Positions 6,933 to 15,884 of a stretch of DNA of 48,726 nucleotides are shown here, piece after piece (the stretch's first letter is position 1; each line of letters starts with the position of its first letter). The notes below the pieces were generated by a model. That model did no database searches, was not told where the DNA came from, and was given only the letters and a program-made list of their open reading frames with translations. The DNA is from Bacteroidaceae bacterium. GTDB lineage: Bacteria; Bacteroidota; Bacteroidia; Bacteroidales; Bacteroidaceae. The DNA lies in NCBI GenBank assembly GCA_017614895.1, contig JAGAAZ010000047.1, positions 1-48,726 on the forward strand, written 5' to 3'. Position numbers and translations under genes: made by a program.

Positions 6933-9680
6933 ATGGAATTAGCAAAAAATTATAGCCCCTCCGAGGTGGAGGGAAAGTGGTATCAATACTGGCTTGACCA
7001 CAAATTGTTTGCCAGTAAACCCGATGGACGTGAGTCGTACACGATTGTGATTCCGCCACCCAATGTGACTGGTGTGCTTCACATGGGTCACATGCTCAAC
7101 AACACCATTCAGGATATCCTTATCCGTAAGGCACGCATCGATGGCAAGAACGCTTGCTGGGTGCCTGGCACTGACCATGCTTCCATCGCTACGGAGGCGA
7201 AGGTGGTGAACCGCCTGGCAGAACAGGGCATCAAGAAGCGTGACCTCACTCGTGAGGAGTTCTTGAAACATGCTTGGGCATGGACAGACGAACATGGAGG
7301 CATCATCCTGAAGCAGCTGCGTCGTCTGGGTGCATCCTGCGACTGGGACAGAACGGCCTTCACGATGGACGAGAAGCGTAGTGAAAGTGTGTTGAAGGTC
7401 TTCGTGGATCTCTACAAGAAGGGTCTTATCTATCGTGGTCTCCGCATGGTGAACTGGGATCCGAAAGCGCAGACGGTGCTCTCGACTGAGGAGGTGATTT
7501 ATCGTGATGAGAAGAGCCACCTGTATCATCTGAAATATTATGTAGCTGACCCTGAGAATCTCACTTCTGTGGGCAGCAAGGTTTCCATTGAGACTTTGGA
7601 ACAGGAGGGTAACATCATCCACAAGGATGCCAAGGGCTTTTATGCTGTGGTGGCTACCACACGTCCTGAGACCATCATGGGTGATACAGCCATGTGTATC
7701 AATCCGAAAGACCCGAAGAACCAGTGGCTGCGTGGTCACAAGGTGATTGTGCCGCTGGTGAACCGTGTTATCCCTGTGATTGAAGACCGCTATGTGGACA
7801 TCGAGTTTGGTACTGGCTGTCTGAAGGTGACTCCTGCTCATGATGTGAACGACTACGCATTGGGTAAGGCGCATAATCTTGAAACCATCGATATCTTCAA
7901 TCCTGACGGAACCCTCTCTGAGGAGGCTGGGCTCTATGTGGGAATGGACAGAATGGACGTGCGCAAGCAGATTGCCATCGACCTGAAAGAAGCTGGTCTG
8001 ATGGAGAAGATTGAGGACTACGAGAACAAGGTGGGCTATTCGGAGCGTAACCAAGACACGGCTGTGGAGCCTCGTCTCTGTAAGCAGTGGTTCCTCTCGA
8101 TGAAGCACTTTGCTGACATCGCTCTGCCTCCTGTGCTCGAAGGCAAGATCAAGTTCTATCCGACCAAATATGTGACCACTTACCGTAATTGGCTTGAGAA
8201 TATTCAGGACTGGTGCATCAGCCGTCAGCTCTGGTGGGGACACCGCATTCCTGCCTATTTCCTGCCCACTCCAGAAGGGGAGGAGGAGAAGTATGTGGTG
8301 GCACTCACAGCTGAGGAGGCTTTGGAAGAGGCAAAGAAGATTCCTGGCTACGAGAACCTCACCATCGACCAGTTGGTACACGATGAGGATGCGCTCGACA
8401 CTTGGTTCTCTTCATGGCTCTGGCCTGTGTCGCTCTTCGATGGCATCAACAATCCTGGCAACGAGGAAATCAATTACTATTATCCCACCAGCGACTTGGT
8501 GACAGGTCCAGATATCATCTTCTTCTGGGTGGCTCGTATGATCATGGCTGGTGAGGAATATCTGAAGGATGTGCCTTTCCGCAATGTCTATTTCACGGGT
8601 ATCGTGCGAGACAAACTGGGTAGAAAGATGTCGAAATCACTGGGCAATTCTCCTGATCCGATTGGTCTGATTGAGAAGTATGGTGCCGATGGTGTGCGTA
8701 TGGGTATGCTCCTGTCTGCTCCTGCAGGCAACGACATCCTCTTCGACGAACAGCTCTGTCAGCAGGGTGCCGCCTTCTGCAACAAGATTTGGAATGCGTT
8801 CCGTCTCGTGCAGGGTTGGGAAGTGTCTGACTCGCTTGCACAGCCCGAGGAAAACAAGAAGACCATTGCGTGGATGGAGGCAACCATCAAGAAGGCATTG
8901 GTGGAAATCGATGGACTCTATAAGCGCTATCGTCTGAACGAGGCGTTGATGGCTGTCTTCAAACTCTTCACAGACGAGTTCTCTGGCTGGTATCTGGAGA
9001 TGATCAAGCCTGCTTATCAGGCACCGATTGATGCTGAGACCTTCAAGGCAACGCTGAACTTCTTCGAACAGCTGATGAAGATGATTCATCCATTCATGCC
9101 ATTCATCACCGAAGAACTCTATCAGCATATCGCAGAGCGTAAGGACGGAGAAAGCATCATGGTGGACACACTCATCCTTGATGCACCCACTGAGGAAGAT
9201 GCTCGTCTGATTGCTCAGTTTGAAGAGGCGAAGCAGGTCATTTCTGGTGTGCGTGCCGTTCGTCAGAGCAAGAACATCTCTCCACGTGAACCACTGACAC
9301 TTGAGGTGGTGCTCGCTGCCAACGATAAGAATATCACTCAGTGCCCAGCACTCGGTTCCATCATCAAGAAGATGGCTTCTTTGGCTGACATCCTCTATGT
9401 GCAGGCCAAGAGCGATGGTACTTCGACCTTCATGATTGGCACGACGGAATATGCTGTGCAACTTGGTAACCTCATCGACACGGAGGCTGAAATCCAGAAG
9501 ATGGAGGCTGAACTGAAGCACTTGCAAGGTTTCCTCGTCGGTGTGCAGAAGAAACTCAGTAACGAACGTTTCGTGGCGAATGCACCTGCTCAGGTGGTGG
9601 AACTCGAACGCAAGAAGCAGAGTGATGCTGAAACCAAGATTGCAGCACTTACAGAGAGCATTGCAAAATTGAAGAAATAA
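6933..9680 (+). CDS. valS: valyl-tRNA synthetase
   Basis: The 915-residue protein charges tRNA-Val. It has the class I ATP-binding motifs: HMGH at 50-53 inside [13 protein letters not shown], and KMSKS from residue 565. Between them lie the editing (CP1) domain, with [12 protein letters not shown] and the [16 protein letters not shown] segment, and the zinc-free connective regions. The anticodon-binding helical domain follows. The last ~70 residues form the ValRS-specific C-terminal coiled coil ([15 protein letters not shown] to [14 protein letters not shown]). Length matches bacterial ValRS (about 880-950). It appears monocistronic, with its own promoter and a strong terminator directly after the stop. 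Confidence 0.98.
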   Translation: MELAKNYSPSEVEGKWYQYWLDHKLFASKPDGRESYTIVIPPPNVTGVLHMGHMLNNTIQDILIRKARIDGKNACWVPGTDHASIATEAKVVNRLAEQGIKKRDLTREEFLKHAWAWTDEHGGIILKQLRRLGASCDWDRTAFTMDEKRSESVLKVFVDLYKKGLIYRGLRMVNWDPKAQTVLSTEEVIYRDEKSHLYHLKYYVADPENLTSVGSKVSIETLEQEGNIIHKDAKGFYAVVATTRPETIMGDTAMCINPKDPKNQWLRGHKVIVPLVNRVIPVIEDRYVDIEFGTGCLKVTPAHDVNDYALGKAHNLETIDIFNPDGTLSEEAGLYVGMDRMDVRKQIAIDLKEAGLMEKIEDYENKVGYSERNQDTAVEPRLCKQWFLSMKHFADIALPPVLEGKIKFYPTKYVTTYRNWLENIQDWCISRQLWWGHRIPAYFLPTPEGEEEKYVVALTAEEALEEAKKIPGYENLTIDQLVHDEDALDTWFSSWLWPVSLFDGINNPGNEEINYYYPTSDLVTGPDIIFFWVARMIMAGEEYLKDVPFRNVYFTGIVRDKLGRKMSKSLGNSPDPIGLIEKYGADGVRMGMLLSAPAGNDILFDEQLCQQGAAFCNKIWNAFRLVQGWEVSDSLAQPEENKKTIAWMEATIKKALVEIDGLYKRYRLNEALMAVFKLFTDEFSGWYLEMIKPAYQAPIDAETFKATLNFFEQLMKMIHPFMPFITEELYQHIAERKDGESIMVDTLILDAPTEEDARLIAQFEEAKQVISGVRAVRQSKNISPREPLTLEVVLAANDKNITQCPALGSIIKKMASLADILYVQAKSDGTSTFMIGTTEYAVQLGNLIDTEAEIQKMEAELKHLQGFLVGVQKKLSNERFVANAPAQVVELERKKQSDAETKIAALTESIAKLKK

Positions 9681-9683
9681 ATG

Positions 9684-9715
9684 AAAAAGGAGTGAATCGA
9701 AATTCACTCCTTTTT
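9684..9715. terminator. bidirectional terminator between valS and the GIN-domain gene
   Basis: A perfect 14-bp stem (arms 9684-9697 and 9702-9715) closes a CGAA tetraloop. The outer pairs are A5 on one side and T5 on the other, so it can terminate transcription on both strands. It lies exactly between the two convergent stop codons. Confidence 0.9.
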
Positions 9716-10441
9716 CTATTGTAACTCATTGAAGAGGTTGATGTCGTTCGGATTCTTGATCCTTACGTTTTGAGCCTTACCCGTCAGCTTCAGGGTTTGT
9801 TTGCCATCATTGATGACAATGAGATTCTTCACATCCATGTTGACATTGATGGTGGCAGTACTGCGTGAATAGAGGGACGCATCTTCTGCCTGAAGGTCGG
9901 TGATGTCGATGTTGCCGATGCCCGTTGATTGCAGGTCGAATGTGGTGCATTCCACTCTGCCGATTTTCATGCCGCCCGTACTGAGCACGCCCAATTGGAT
10001 GTTCTCGGCACGCCAGGTGGCTTGGCTCTCGAAACTTCCATTTCCACAAACGCTCACACACTTCAACTCAGGGGCGGACACATACATCTTAATATTATTG
10101 GTGCTCCCATAGATGTTAATGTCCGTGTTGTTGTCTGTCTGTAGATTGACCGTCAATATATTGCTGTCAAATTCTGTGGTCAGGTAGTTCAAGGTGGTGC
10201 TGTCACCCTCCACTTCGATGCTGTAGTTTCCCTGCGTGTAGATGATGTCCACACTGCCGAGATTGGTGATATAACTGAAATCGAACGGGATGCTGATGCG
10301 TTTCTTGATGATGTTCTGCTTTCGCTGCTCAGTCTTTTCAGGACCCTTATTGTCTGTTTTCACCTCGTTGCTTGTGGTGGTACGACGACATGCGCCCAGC
10401 ACAAGCAGTGTCGCGAATGTGATGATGATTCCGTATTTCAT
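9716..10441 (-). CDS. lipoprotein with a GIN (DUF2807) beta-helical domain
   Basis: The 241-residue protein starts with a lipoprotein signal peptide with lipobox LVLGAC (Cys17), followed by a polar linker. From about residue 50 the sequence is made of short beta repeats typical of the head-GIN or DUF2807 domain: FSYITNLGSVDIIYTQGNYSIEVEGD, SAPELKCVSVCGNGSF, STGGMKIGRVECTTFDLQSTGIGNIDI. Proteins of this family occur throughout Bacteroidetes as putative adhesin-like envelope proteins; the ligand is unknown. It has its own promoter (CAAAGGTA on the plus strand, upstream), ends at a shared bidirectional terminator and appears monocistronic. Confidence 0.88.
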   Translation of the reverse strand: MKYGIIITFATLLVLGACRRTTTSNEVKTDNKGPEKTEQRKQNIIKKRISIPFDFSYITNLGSVDIIYTQGNYSIEVEGDSTTLNYLTTEFDSNILTVNLQTDNNTDINIYGSTNNIKMYVSAPELKCVSVCGNGSFESQATWRAENIQLGVLSTGGMKIGRVECTTFDLQSTGIGNIDITDLQAEDASLYSRSTATINVNMDVKNLIVINDGKQTLKLTGKAQNVRIKNPNDINLFNELQ

Positions 10442-10464
10442 AAGTTCTCTTTTCTTTTTCGTTG

Positions 10465-10472
10465 CAAAGGTA
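10465..10472 (-). promoter_or_regulatory. Bacteroidetes -7 element for the GIN-domain lipoprotein
   Basis: CAAAGGTA on the plus strand is TACCTTTG on the minus strand, 23 bp before the start codon. A convincing -33 TTG is not obvious. Confidence 0.55.
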
Positions 10473-10516
10473 ATAAATAAAATTGAGAATTATTTTGTTC
10501 TTCACATGATTTGTGT

Positions 10517-10524
10517 TACCTTTG
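10517..10524 (+). promoter_or_regulatory. Bacteroidetes -7 element before the slyD-like/aroC/ssb/kds run
   Basis: TACCTTTG matches TAnnTTTG, and TTG in TTTTGTTC at about 10496 gives a -33 element ~20 bp upstream. It is the only good promoter seen before the five-gene run that ends at 14424. Confidence 0.65.
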
Positions 10525-10564
10525 CAATCTCAAAGCGTATAATTCATATTTAAATACATACTTT

Positions 10565-11134
10565 ATGGAAATAGACAACAAGTATATCACCCTTGCATAT
10601 CAACTTTACACCATCGAGGATGGTGAAGAAGATCAGGAACCCGTTGAGGTGGCAAATAGCTGTCATCCATTCCAGTTCATCAGTGGTCTCAATCTGGTGC
10701 TTGCCAAGTTTGAGGAGAATGTGCGTGATTTGGCACGTGGTGATGAGTTTGATTTTGTCATCCCTTGTGCTGATGCCTACGGAGAGTTCAATGAGGAACT
10801 GATGTTCGATGTGCCTGAATCTGTCTTTATGGTGGATGGCAAGATTGATGTCAACTATATCCACGAGGGTGCTGTTGTCCCCATGATGGGTGAGGACGGT
10901 AGCCGATTCAATGCTACCATCATCGAACTCAAGAAAGGTGCTGTGACCATTGACTTGAACCATCCACGTGCAGGTCAGGACCTTCATTTTGTGGGTCATG
11001 TCGTTGAGAGCCGACCAGCCACCAACGAGGAAATCTCTGAGATGTTGAACGCTACCAGTGAATGTGCTGGTTGTGGTGGCGGTTGCGAAAGCGGATGTGC
11101 TGGTTGTAGTGGTGGCGGATGTGGAGGATGCTGA
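10565..11134 (+). CDS. FKBP-type peptidyl-prolyl isomerase, SlyD-like
   Basis: The 189-residue protein is a SlyD-type FKBP, predicted to catalyse proline cis-trans isomerisation and act as a chaperone in the cytoplasm. It opens with [12 protein letters not shown], has [23 protein letters not shown], and then the acidic core with [35 protein letters not shown] is the conserved FKBP/IF-domain strand that closes the fold. The last 23 residues contain seven cysteines among glycines ([21 protein letters not shown]), comparable with the metal-binding tail of SlyD, which uses His and Cys for nickel or zinc. The ATG at 10565 is chosen over an earlier in-frame codon at 10511 because the latter lies inside the promoter. 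aroC starts 2 bp after its stop. Confidence 0.92.
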   Translation: MEIDNKYITLAYQLYTIEDGEEDQEPVEVANSCHPFQFISGLNLVLAKFEENVRDLARGDEFDFVIPCADAYGEFNEELMFDVPESVFMVDGKIDVNYIHEGAVVPMMGEDGSRFNATIIELKKGAVTIDLNHPRAGQDLHFVGHVVESRPATNEEISEMLNATSECAGCGGGCESGCAGCSGGGCGGC

Positions 11135-11136
11135 CC

Positions 11137-12213
11137 ATGAGAAATACGTTTGGACATATATTTACGTTGACCACGTTCGGTGAGAGTCATGGTGCCAGTA
11201 TCGGTGGTGTGGTGGATGGCATGCCTGCAGGCATAGCTGTTGATTTGGACTTTATCCAGTCGGAACTCAATCGCCGTCGTCCTGGACAGAGCAGCATCAC
11301 CACTGGCAGAAAGGAAGGTGATGAGGTGGAGTTGCTGTCGGGTGTCTTCGAAGGCAAGACGACAGGATGTCCGATTGGTTTCTTGGTGCGCAACACCAAC
11401 CAGCATTCCAACGATTATGCCAATGTCAGCGATGTGTTCCGTCCGTCCCATGCCGATTTCACTTATACACAGAAGTATGGGTTCCGTGACTATCGTGGTG
11501 GGGGACGTTCCTCTGCCCGTGAGACCATCTCCCGTTGTGTGGGAGGTGCTTTGGCAAAGTTGGCATTGAAGCAATTGGGCATCAAGGTGACGGCATATAC
11601 CTCGCAGGTGGGCAACATTGCCATCGACCGTGATTATCATCAATACGACTTTGCGCAGATTGAGCAGAATGCCGTGCGTTGCCCAGACCAAGAAGTGGCG
11701 AGGCAGATGGAACAGCTGATTCTTGATGTGAAAGCAGAGGGTGACACGATAGGTGGCATCATCACCTGTGTCATCCAGGGCTGTCCCATCGGATTGGGTG
11801 AACCAGCCTTCTCCAAACTCCATGCTGACCTTGGAGCCTCCATGTTGGGCATCAATGCCGTTCATGGCTTCGAATATGGCGAAGGATTTGGTGGAGTGGG
11901 GCAGAGAGGCTCTGAACAGAACGATATCTTTTTCAATGATGGTGGACGGATCAGCACCCGTACCAATCATTCGGGTGGCATTCAAGGTGGTATCTCCAAC
12001 GGACAGGACATCTACTTCCGTGTCCTCTTCAAACCTGTCGCCACTCAGTTGCGTCCACAACAGACCGTGAACAGGGAAGGAGAAGAAGTGACGCTTGAAG
12101 TGAAAGGCCGTCATGACCCCTGTGTACTCCCACGTGCAGTACCCGTGGTGGAGGCAATGGCAGCGATGACCATCCTCGACCATTATCTGCTGAACAAGTC
12201 CATCCATCTCTAA
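11137..12213 (+). CDS. aroC: chorismate synthase
   Basis: The 358-residue enzyme converts 5-enolpyruvylshikimate-3-phosphate to chorismate, the last step of the shikimate pathway, using reduced FMN. The N-terminal [19 protein letters not shown] signature is present. The central [14 protein letters not shown] and the C-terminal SEQNDIF and [14 protein letters not shown] segments are also typical of the family. Length is normal (350-390). The ATG at 11137 gives the standard N-terminus ([19 protein letters not shown]) and lies 2 bp after the slyD-like stop, so translational coupling is likely; an earlier in-frame ATG at 11119 would overlap the upstream gene and add six unconserved residues. Confidence 0.98.
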   Translation: MRNTFGHIFTLTTFGESHGASIGGVVDGMPAGIAVDLDFIQSELNRRRPGQSSITTGRKEGDEVELLSGVFEGKTTGCPIGFLVRNTNQHSNDYANVSDVFRPSHADFTYTQKYGFRDYRGGGRSSARETISRCVGGALAKLALKQLGIKVTAYTSQVGNIAIDRDYHQYDFAQIEQNAVRCPDQEVARQMEQLILDVKAEGDTIGGIITCVIQGCPIGLGEPAFSKLHADLGASMLGINAVHGFEYGEGFGGVGQRGSEQNDIFFNDGGRISTRTNHSGGIQGGISNGQDIYFRVLFKPVATQLRPQQTVNREGEEVTLEVKGRHDPCVLPRAVPVVEAMAAMTILDHYLLNKSIHL

Positions 12214-12238
12214 ACAAGAAACTCTAAACTATCTAACT

Positions 12239-12652
12239 ATGAATAAAGTAATGCTGATTGGAAATGTGGGTGCTGACCCACAGGTGAAATATCTTGACCA
12301 AGGCGTGTGTGTGGCACAAGTGCGACTCGCCACCACAGAACGTGGCTATACCCTCCAGAATGGTACACAGGTGCCAGACCGTACAGAGTGGCATACCTGC
12401 ATCTTCTGGAGAAAGCAGGCAGAAGTGGTGGAGAAATATGTGCATAAGGGCGACAAACTTTATGTGGAGGGTAAGATACAGTCTCGTGATTGGACTGACC
12501 GTCAAGGCATCAGTAGAAAAGCAGTGGAAATCATGGTGGATAACATGGAACTGCTTTCGCCCAAGCCTGCTGCTGGTACTCAGACAGAAGAACAACCTGC
12601 ACAGGAGCAACCTGTCACACCATCTGAGAACGGAGGCAACTACCCCTTCTAA
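12239..12652 (+). CDS. ssb: single-stranded DNA-binding protein
   Basis: The 137-residue protein has an OB-fold with the bacterial SSB pattern: NKVMLIGNVGADPQVKYLD at the start, WHTCIFWRKQAEVVEKYVHKGDKLYVEGKI in the middle and SRDWTDRQG. A low-complexity Q/E/P-rich linker follows (about 110-130), and the end (GGNYPF) is a shortened form of the acidic C-terminal tip that normally binds partner proteins (DDDIPF in E. coli). The acidic residues expected just before the tip are missing here; only PF and the polar linker remain. This may be one of two ssb paralogues. The 25-bp gap to aroC contains heptamer-like repeats (ACTCTAA, ACTATCT). Confidence 0.93.
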   Translation: MNKVMLIGNVGADPQVKYLDQGVCVAQVRLATTERGYTLQNGTQVPDRTEWHTCIFWRKQAEVVEKYVHKGDKLYVEGKIQSRDWTDRQGISRKAVEIMVDNMELLSPKPAAGTQTEEQPAQEQPVTPSENGGNYPF

Positions 12653-12708
12653 TCTCTCATCTCTCAACTCTCAACTCTAAACTCTAAACTATTAACTATC
12701 AACTATGT
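12653..12708. repeat. tandem heptamer array filling the ssb-kdsA gap
   Basis: The whole intergenic space divides into 7-bp units from the base after the ssb stop to the kdsA start: TCTCTCA twice, ACTCTCA, ACTCTAA twice, ACTATTA, ACTATCA and finally ACTATGT, which contains the kdsA start codon (ATG at 12705). Neighbouring units differ by one or two bases, as expected for an old array of tandem duplications. Similar units occur before ssb, before kdsD and inside nspC. Confidence 0.85.
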
Positions 12709-13460
12709 CCCCTACCATCATAGCAGGTCCCTGTGTGATTGAGTCGATGGAATGCCTCGAAACTGTGGCAGAAGAATTGGTGCGACTCAATGAGAAGTAC
12801 GACCTCGACATCATCTTCAAATCTTCCTTTGACAAGGCAAATCGTACCTCTATCCATTCCTATCGTGGACCAGGTTTGGAGAAAGGTATGCAGATGCTTT
12901 CCGACATCAAGGAGAAGTACGGGCTTCGAATCCTTACCGACATTCACGAGAGTTATCAGGCACAACCTGCTGGCGAAGTGGTGGATGTGTTGCAGATTCC
13001 TGCCTTCCTCTGCCGTCAGACTGATCTCCTTGTGGCAGCAGCACGTACTAGTCGCATCGTCAACATCAAGAAGGCGCAGTTCCTTTCAGGCATGGACATG
13101 GAGTTCCCTGTGCAGAAGGTGCGTGAGAGTGGCAACGACAACGTGTGGCTGACCGAACGTGGCAACATCTATGGCTACAACAATCTTGCTGTCGATTTCC
13201 GTAACATTGCTGATATGCATCGTTTCACCGACACGGTCATCATGGATTGCACCCACTCCGTGCAGCGTCCAGGAGCCGCAGGTGGCAAGACGGGTGGAAA
13301 CCGTGAGTTTGTGCCAGCGATGGCATTGGCTGCCAAAGCATTCGGAGCCAATGGCTACTTCTTCGAGGTGCATCCTGACCCCGACAATGCCCTCTCTGAT
13401 GGTCCCAACATGCTCTATTTGTCAGACCTTGATCGTGTCATCTCCACGCTCATAGAATAA
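12705..13460 (+). CDS. kdsA: 3-deoxy-8-phosphooctulonate synthase
   Basis: This 251-residue enzyme condenses arabinose-5-phosphate with phosphoenolpyruvate to form Kdo-8-phosphate for lipopolysaccharide. Recognisable segments are AGPCVIES, FKSSFDKANRTS, RGPGLEKG, ILTDIHE, IPAFLCRQTDLL, CTHSVQRPG and FFEVHPDPDNALSDGPN. A Cys in AGPC (Cys10), with His184, Glu221 and Asp232, supplies the four ligands of the metal-dependent class of KdsA (the Aquifex type); the metal-independent E. coli type has Asn at the first position. The protein is shorter than E. coli KdsA (284), mainly at the N-terminus. kdsD starts 16 bp downstream. Confidence 0.97.
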   Translation: MSPTIIAGPCVIESMECLETVAEELVRLNEKYDLDIIFKSSFDKANRTSIHSYRGPGLEKGMQMLSDIKEKYGLRILTDIHESYQAQPAGEVVDVLQIPAFLCRQTDLLVAAARTSRIVNIKKAQFLSGMDMEFPVQKVRESGNDNVWLTERGNIYGYNNLAVDFRNIADMHRFTDTVIMDCTHSVQRPGAAGGKTGGNREFVPAMALAAKAFGANGYFFEVHPDPDNALSDGPNMLYLSDLDRVISTLIE

Positions 13461-13476
13461 TCATCAACTGTCAATC

Positions 13477-14424
13477 ATGGTAAAATCAAAGATATATGCA
13501 GAACGATGTTTGCGTGATGAAGCGCAGGCATTGCTTGACCTCATCCCTCAATTGGACAGCCAGTTTGAGCAGGTGGTGGACCTTATCCATCATTGCACTG
13601 GTCATGTCGTTGTGACGGGCGTGGGCAAGTCGGGACATGTGGGTGCGAAGATTGCTGCCACCTTGTCCTCCACTGGTACACCTGCCATCTACCTCAATGC
13701 GCTCGATGCCCTGCATGGTGACCTCGGCATGATTATGAACAACGATATCCTGTTCATGATCAGCAACTCGGGCAACACGGATGAACTCCTACGCATCATC
13801 GCATCACTCGAAGACCGTCACATTCCCATCGTGTCCATGACCAGCGAGAATGATTCCCTGCTGGCACAGCATTCCACCTATCACATCCTGTGCAGTGTGG
13901 AGCGTGAGGCATGTCCTCTCAATCTTGCCCCAACTTCCAGCACCACTGCTGCGATGGCGATGGGTGATGCCCTGGCTTGTGCACTGATGGAGGTGCGCAA
14001 GTTCCGTGCCAAGGATTTTGCCATGTTCCATCCTGGTGGAACCTTGGGTCGCAAGCTTCTGGTGAGGGTGAAGGATGTGATGTACACCGAAAACTTCCCC
14101 ATTGTGCCTCCTGCCATGATGCTGTCCGATGCCCTTATGATCATCAGCAGTGGCAAGCTCGGTCTTGGCATCGTCATGGACGGGGAGAAGATTCTCGGCA
14201 TCATCACCGATGGTGACATCCGTCGTGCTGTGGAAGGGGCTCGTGAGAACTTCATCAACATCCCCGTCAGCGATGTGATGACCACCACGCCGAAGACAAT
14301 TTCGCCCGAGGCGAAGCTCACCACCATCCAGCAGATGTTCCGTAACCACAAGATTCACTCTTTGCTCGTTACCGACCACGGCAAACTCGTCGGCATCGTC
14401 GATTACTTCGCTATTATGAACTAA
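13477..14424 (+). CDS. kdsD: arabinose-5-phosphate isomerase (KpsF/GutQ family)
   Basis: The 315-residue protein interconverts ribulose-5-phosphate and arabinose-5-phosphate, feeding KdsA just upstream. An N-terminal SIS domain (about 35-170) contains GVGKSGHVGAKIAATLSSTGTP and the conserved LNALDALHGDLGMI and SNSGNTDELL segments. Two CBS domains follow (about 200-315; DVMYTE and DVMTTTPKTI). The KpsF-type FHPGGTLGRKLL linker joins them. The gap to kdsA contains TCAACTGTCAATC, related to the local heptamers. A strong terminator follows the stop. Confidence 0.96.
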   Translation: MVKSKIYAERCLRDEAQALLDLIPQLDSQFEQVVDLIHHCTGHVVVTGVGKSGHVGAKIAATLSSTGTPAIYLNALDALHGDLGMIMNNDILFMISNSGNTDELLRIIASLEDRHIPIVSMTSENDSLLAQHSTYHILCSVEREACPLNLAPTSSTTAAMAMGDALACALMEVRKFRAKDFAMFHPGGTLGRKLLVRVKDVMYTENFPIVPPAMMLSDALMIISSGKLGLGIVMDGEKILGIITDGDIRRAVEGARENFINIPVSDVMTTTPKTISPEAKLTTIQQMFRNHKIHSLLVTDHGKLVGIVDYFAIMN

Positions 14425-14434
14425 AAAATAGAAA

Positions 14435-14477
14435 CAAAAAAGGGAGGGCATCATCATCTGACGCCCTCCCTTTTTTG
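14435..14477. terminator. bidirectional terminator between kdsD and the TPR gene
   Basis: A perfect 15-bp stem (14435-14449 with 14463-14477) carries GGGAGGGC/GCCCTCCC at its core, flanked by A6 and T6. It sits between two converging operons and should work in both directions. Confidence 0.92.
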
Positions 14478-14495
14478 TTCTTGTCAATTCTGGTA

Positions 14496-15842
14496 TTACT
14501 TAGCCTTGTAATACTTCTTGTATTTTGCTGCCTGAGCAGTCTGCTCTGTGTTGTTGTAGAGGATGTAGAGAGATTCTCCCCAGTATTCAGGCTCATTAGG
14601 ACATGCAGCTTCAAGTTGCTTGAACAGCTTGATGGCCTCTTCCATATCTGCTTTCTTGGAACCATTAGTCTGAGCCATCATCCATGCAGAACGTGCTGCC
14701 ATGATCAAGCATCTTTCCTCATCTGGATATTTTGCGCAGGCTGTCTGATAGATTTCTTTTGCCTCAGCATACTTTTTCTCATCGAAAGCAATTTGACCAT
14801 CCATCAGATAAGCATTCACTGCGTTCTCGTCATCAGAGAACTCGTCCTTGATGAGTTGAATGGCCTGCTTGAGTGCATCCTTGTTGCCATCCTTCTCATA
14901 CTCGCCACCATTATAGAGGTTCTGCATCAAGACGAATGCAAAATTAGAACGTAAATCCTTTTGTTCAGGGTCATTTTTCAAAGCATCGACACCAGCTTTG
15001 AGATACTTATTCTGCTTCGCCTTATCTTTCTCACGATAAAAGTTGGACAAAGAATTGTATGCCACTCCCTTATACTTCGTGTTCATCAGACCTTCGTAGG
15101 CTGAAACAATTGTCTCTTCAGGTGTGCCTGGAATGTTGAAATAAGACTGAGCACGGAAAACTTTTGCATAGGTCAGCCACTCGTCAATCTGTTCTCTTGT
15201 GAAGTTCTTGGTGAGCGTGTTCTTTTCCAAGTCTTTCATGAGGCTTGATTTCTCCATGAGAGAGAGGAATGCATCTGCATACTGGACACCCATTTTGAGC
15301 TCTTCCTGATTGTCGCTGTTAGATGCATTTTGTGCAGCCTGCAACAACGGAAGGGCTGAATTAGCCGCGATGATCTGATTCTTCTGGTGAATATCAGACT
15401 TTTCCTCAGGCTTCATCTTAGGGTCAAGTGCCACATATTCATCATACTTTTGGCAGTAGTTGATGAGTTTTGTGTTCGTCTCGAGGAACTGCTTCTTCAA
15501 CTGTTCGTTATCAGGATCAGCTTTCAGTTCAGCATTTTCCTTTGTATAGAACTCATACTGAATGTCTTTCGCTGTCTTCCATGTGTCAACGTCCTTGTTC
15601 GTGTACTCGTTCTGAACAGCAGATTCAATCATTGGAAGTGCGCCAGCGAGTTTCTCGAAGTCCGTCTCCTTACGGCCAAACGCTTCGTTAGGGATAGAAG
15701 TCTCATAGATAGACTTCGCTTTCTTGAAAGTGGCTTTTGCCGCTTTCTCAGCCTCTTTTTGTGCCTTCAAGGCTTCCTTGTCCTGTGCATAAGCAGTGGA
15801 AAGGAGGAAAAGGCCGACCATCATTAAAACTAATTTCTTCAT
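14496..15842 (-). CDS. secreted TPR-repeat protein downstream of gyrA
   Basis: The 448-residue protein has a signal peptide (KKLVLMMVGLFLLSTAYAQ) and then a charged helix rich in K, A and E. The rest is helical, with TPR-like units clearest in the second half: AYNSLSNFYREKDKAKQNKYLKAG, NAYLMDGQIAFDEKKYAEAKEIYQTACAKYP and SAWMMAQTNGSKKADMEEAIKLFKQLE. It is predicted to be periplasmic and to act as a protein-protein scaffold. Its partner is unknown. It lies 42 bp after gyrA, with no promoter or terminator visible between them. From memory, this gyrA-TPR order is common in Bacteroidales. Confidence 0.85.
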   Translation of the reverse strand: MKKLVLMMVGLFLLSTAYAQDKEALKAQKEAEKAAKATFKKAKSIYETSIPNEAFGRKETDFEKLAGALPMIESAVQNEYTNKDVDTWKTAKDIQYEFYTKENAELKADPDNEQLKKQFLETNTKLINYCQKYDEYVALDPKMKPEEKSDIHQKNQIIAANSALPLLQAAQNASNSDNQEELKMGVQYADAFLSLMEKSSLMKDLEKNTLTKNFTREQIDEWLTYAKVFRAQSYFNIPGTPEETIVSAYEGLMNTKYKGVAYNSLSNFYREKDKAKQNKYLKAGVDALKNDPEQKDLRSNFAFVLMQNLYNGGEYEKDGNKDALKQAIQLIKDEFSDDENAVNAYLMDGQIAFDEKKYAEAKEIYQTACAKYPDEERCLIMAARSAWMMAQTNGSKKADMEEAIKLFKQLEAACPNEPEYWGESLYILYNNTEQTAQAAKYKKYYKAK

Positions 15843-15884
15843 ACTTGATACGGTTTTTAATAAGTTTATAAATCAGGTTATTTA

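Noticed and set aside
6939-8381. 480-codon open frame antisense to valS
   Set aside because: It mirrors a strongly conserved gene, has no promoter or recognisable domain, and its composition (His/Leu-rich) is typical of a shadow frame.
10996-12207. 403-codon open frame antisense to aroC
   Set aside because: Same reasons: fully overlaps a conserved enzyme gene and has no recognisable protein features.
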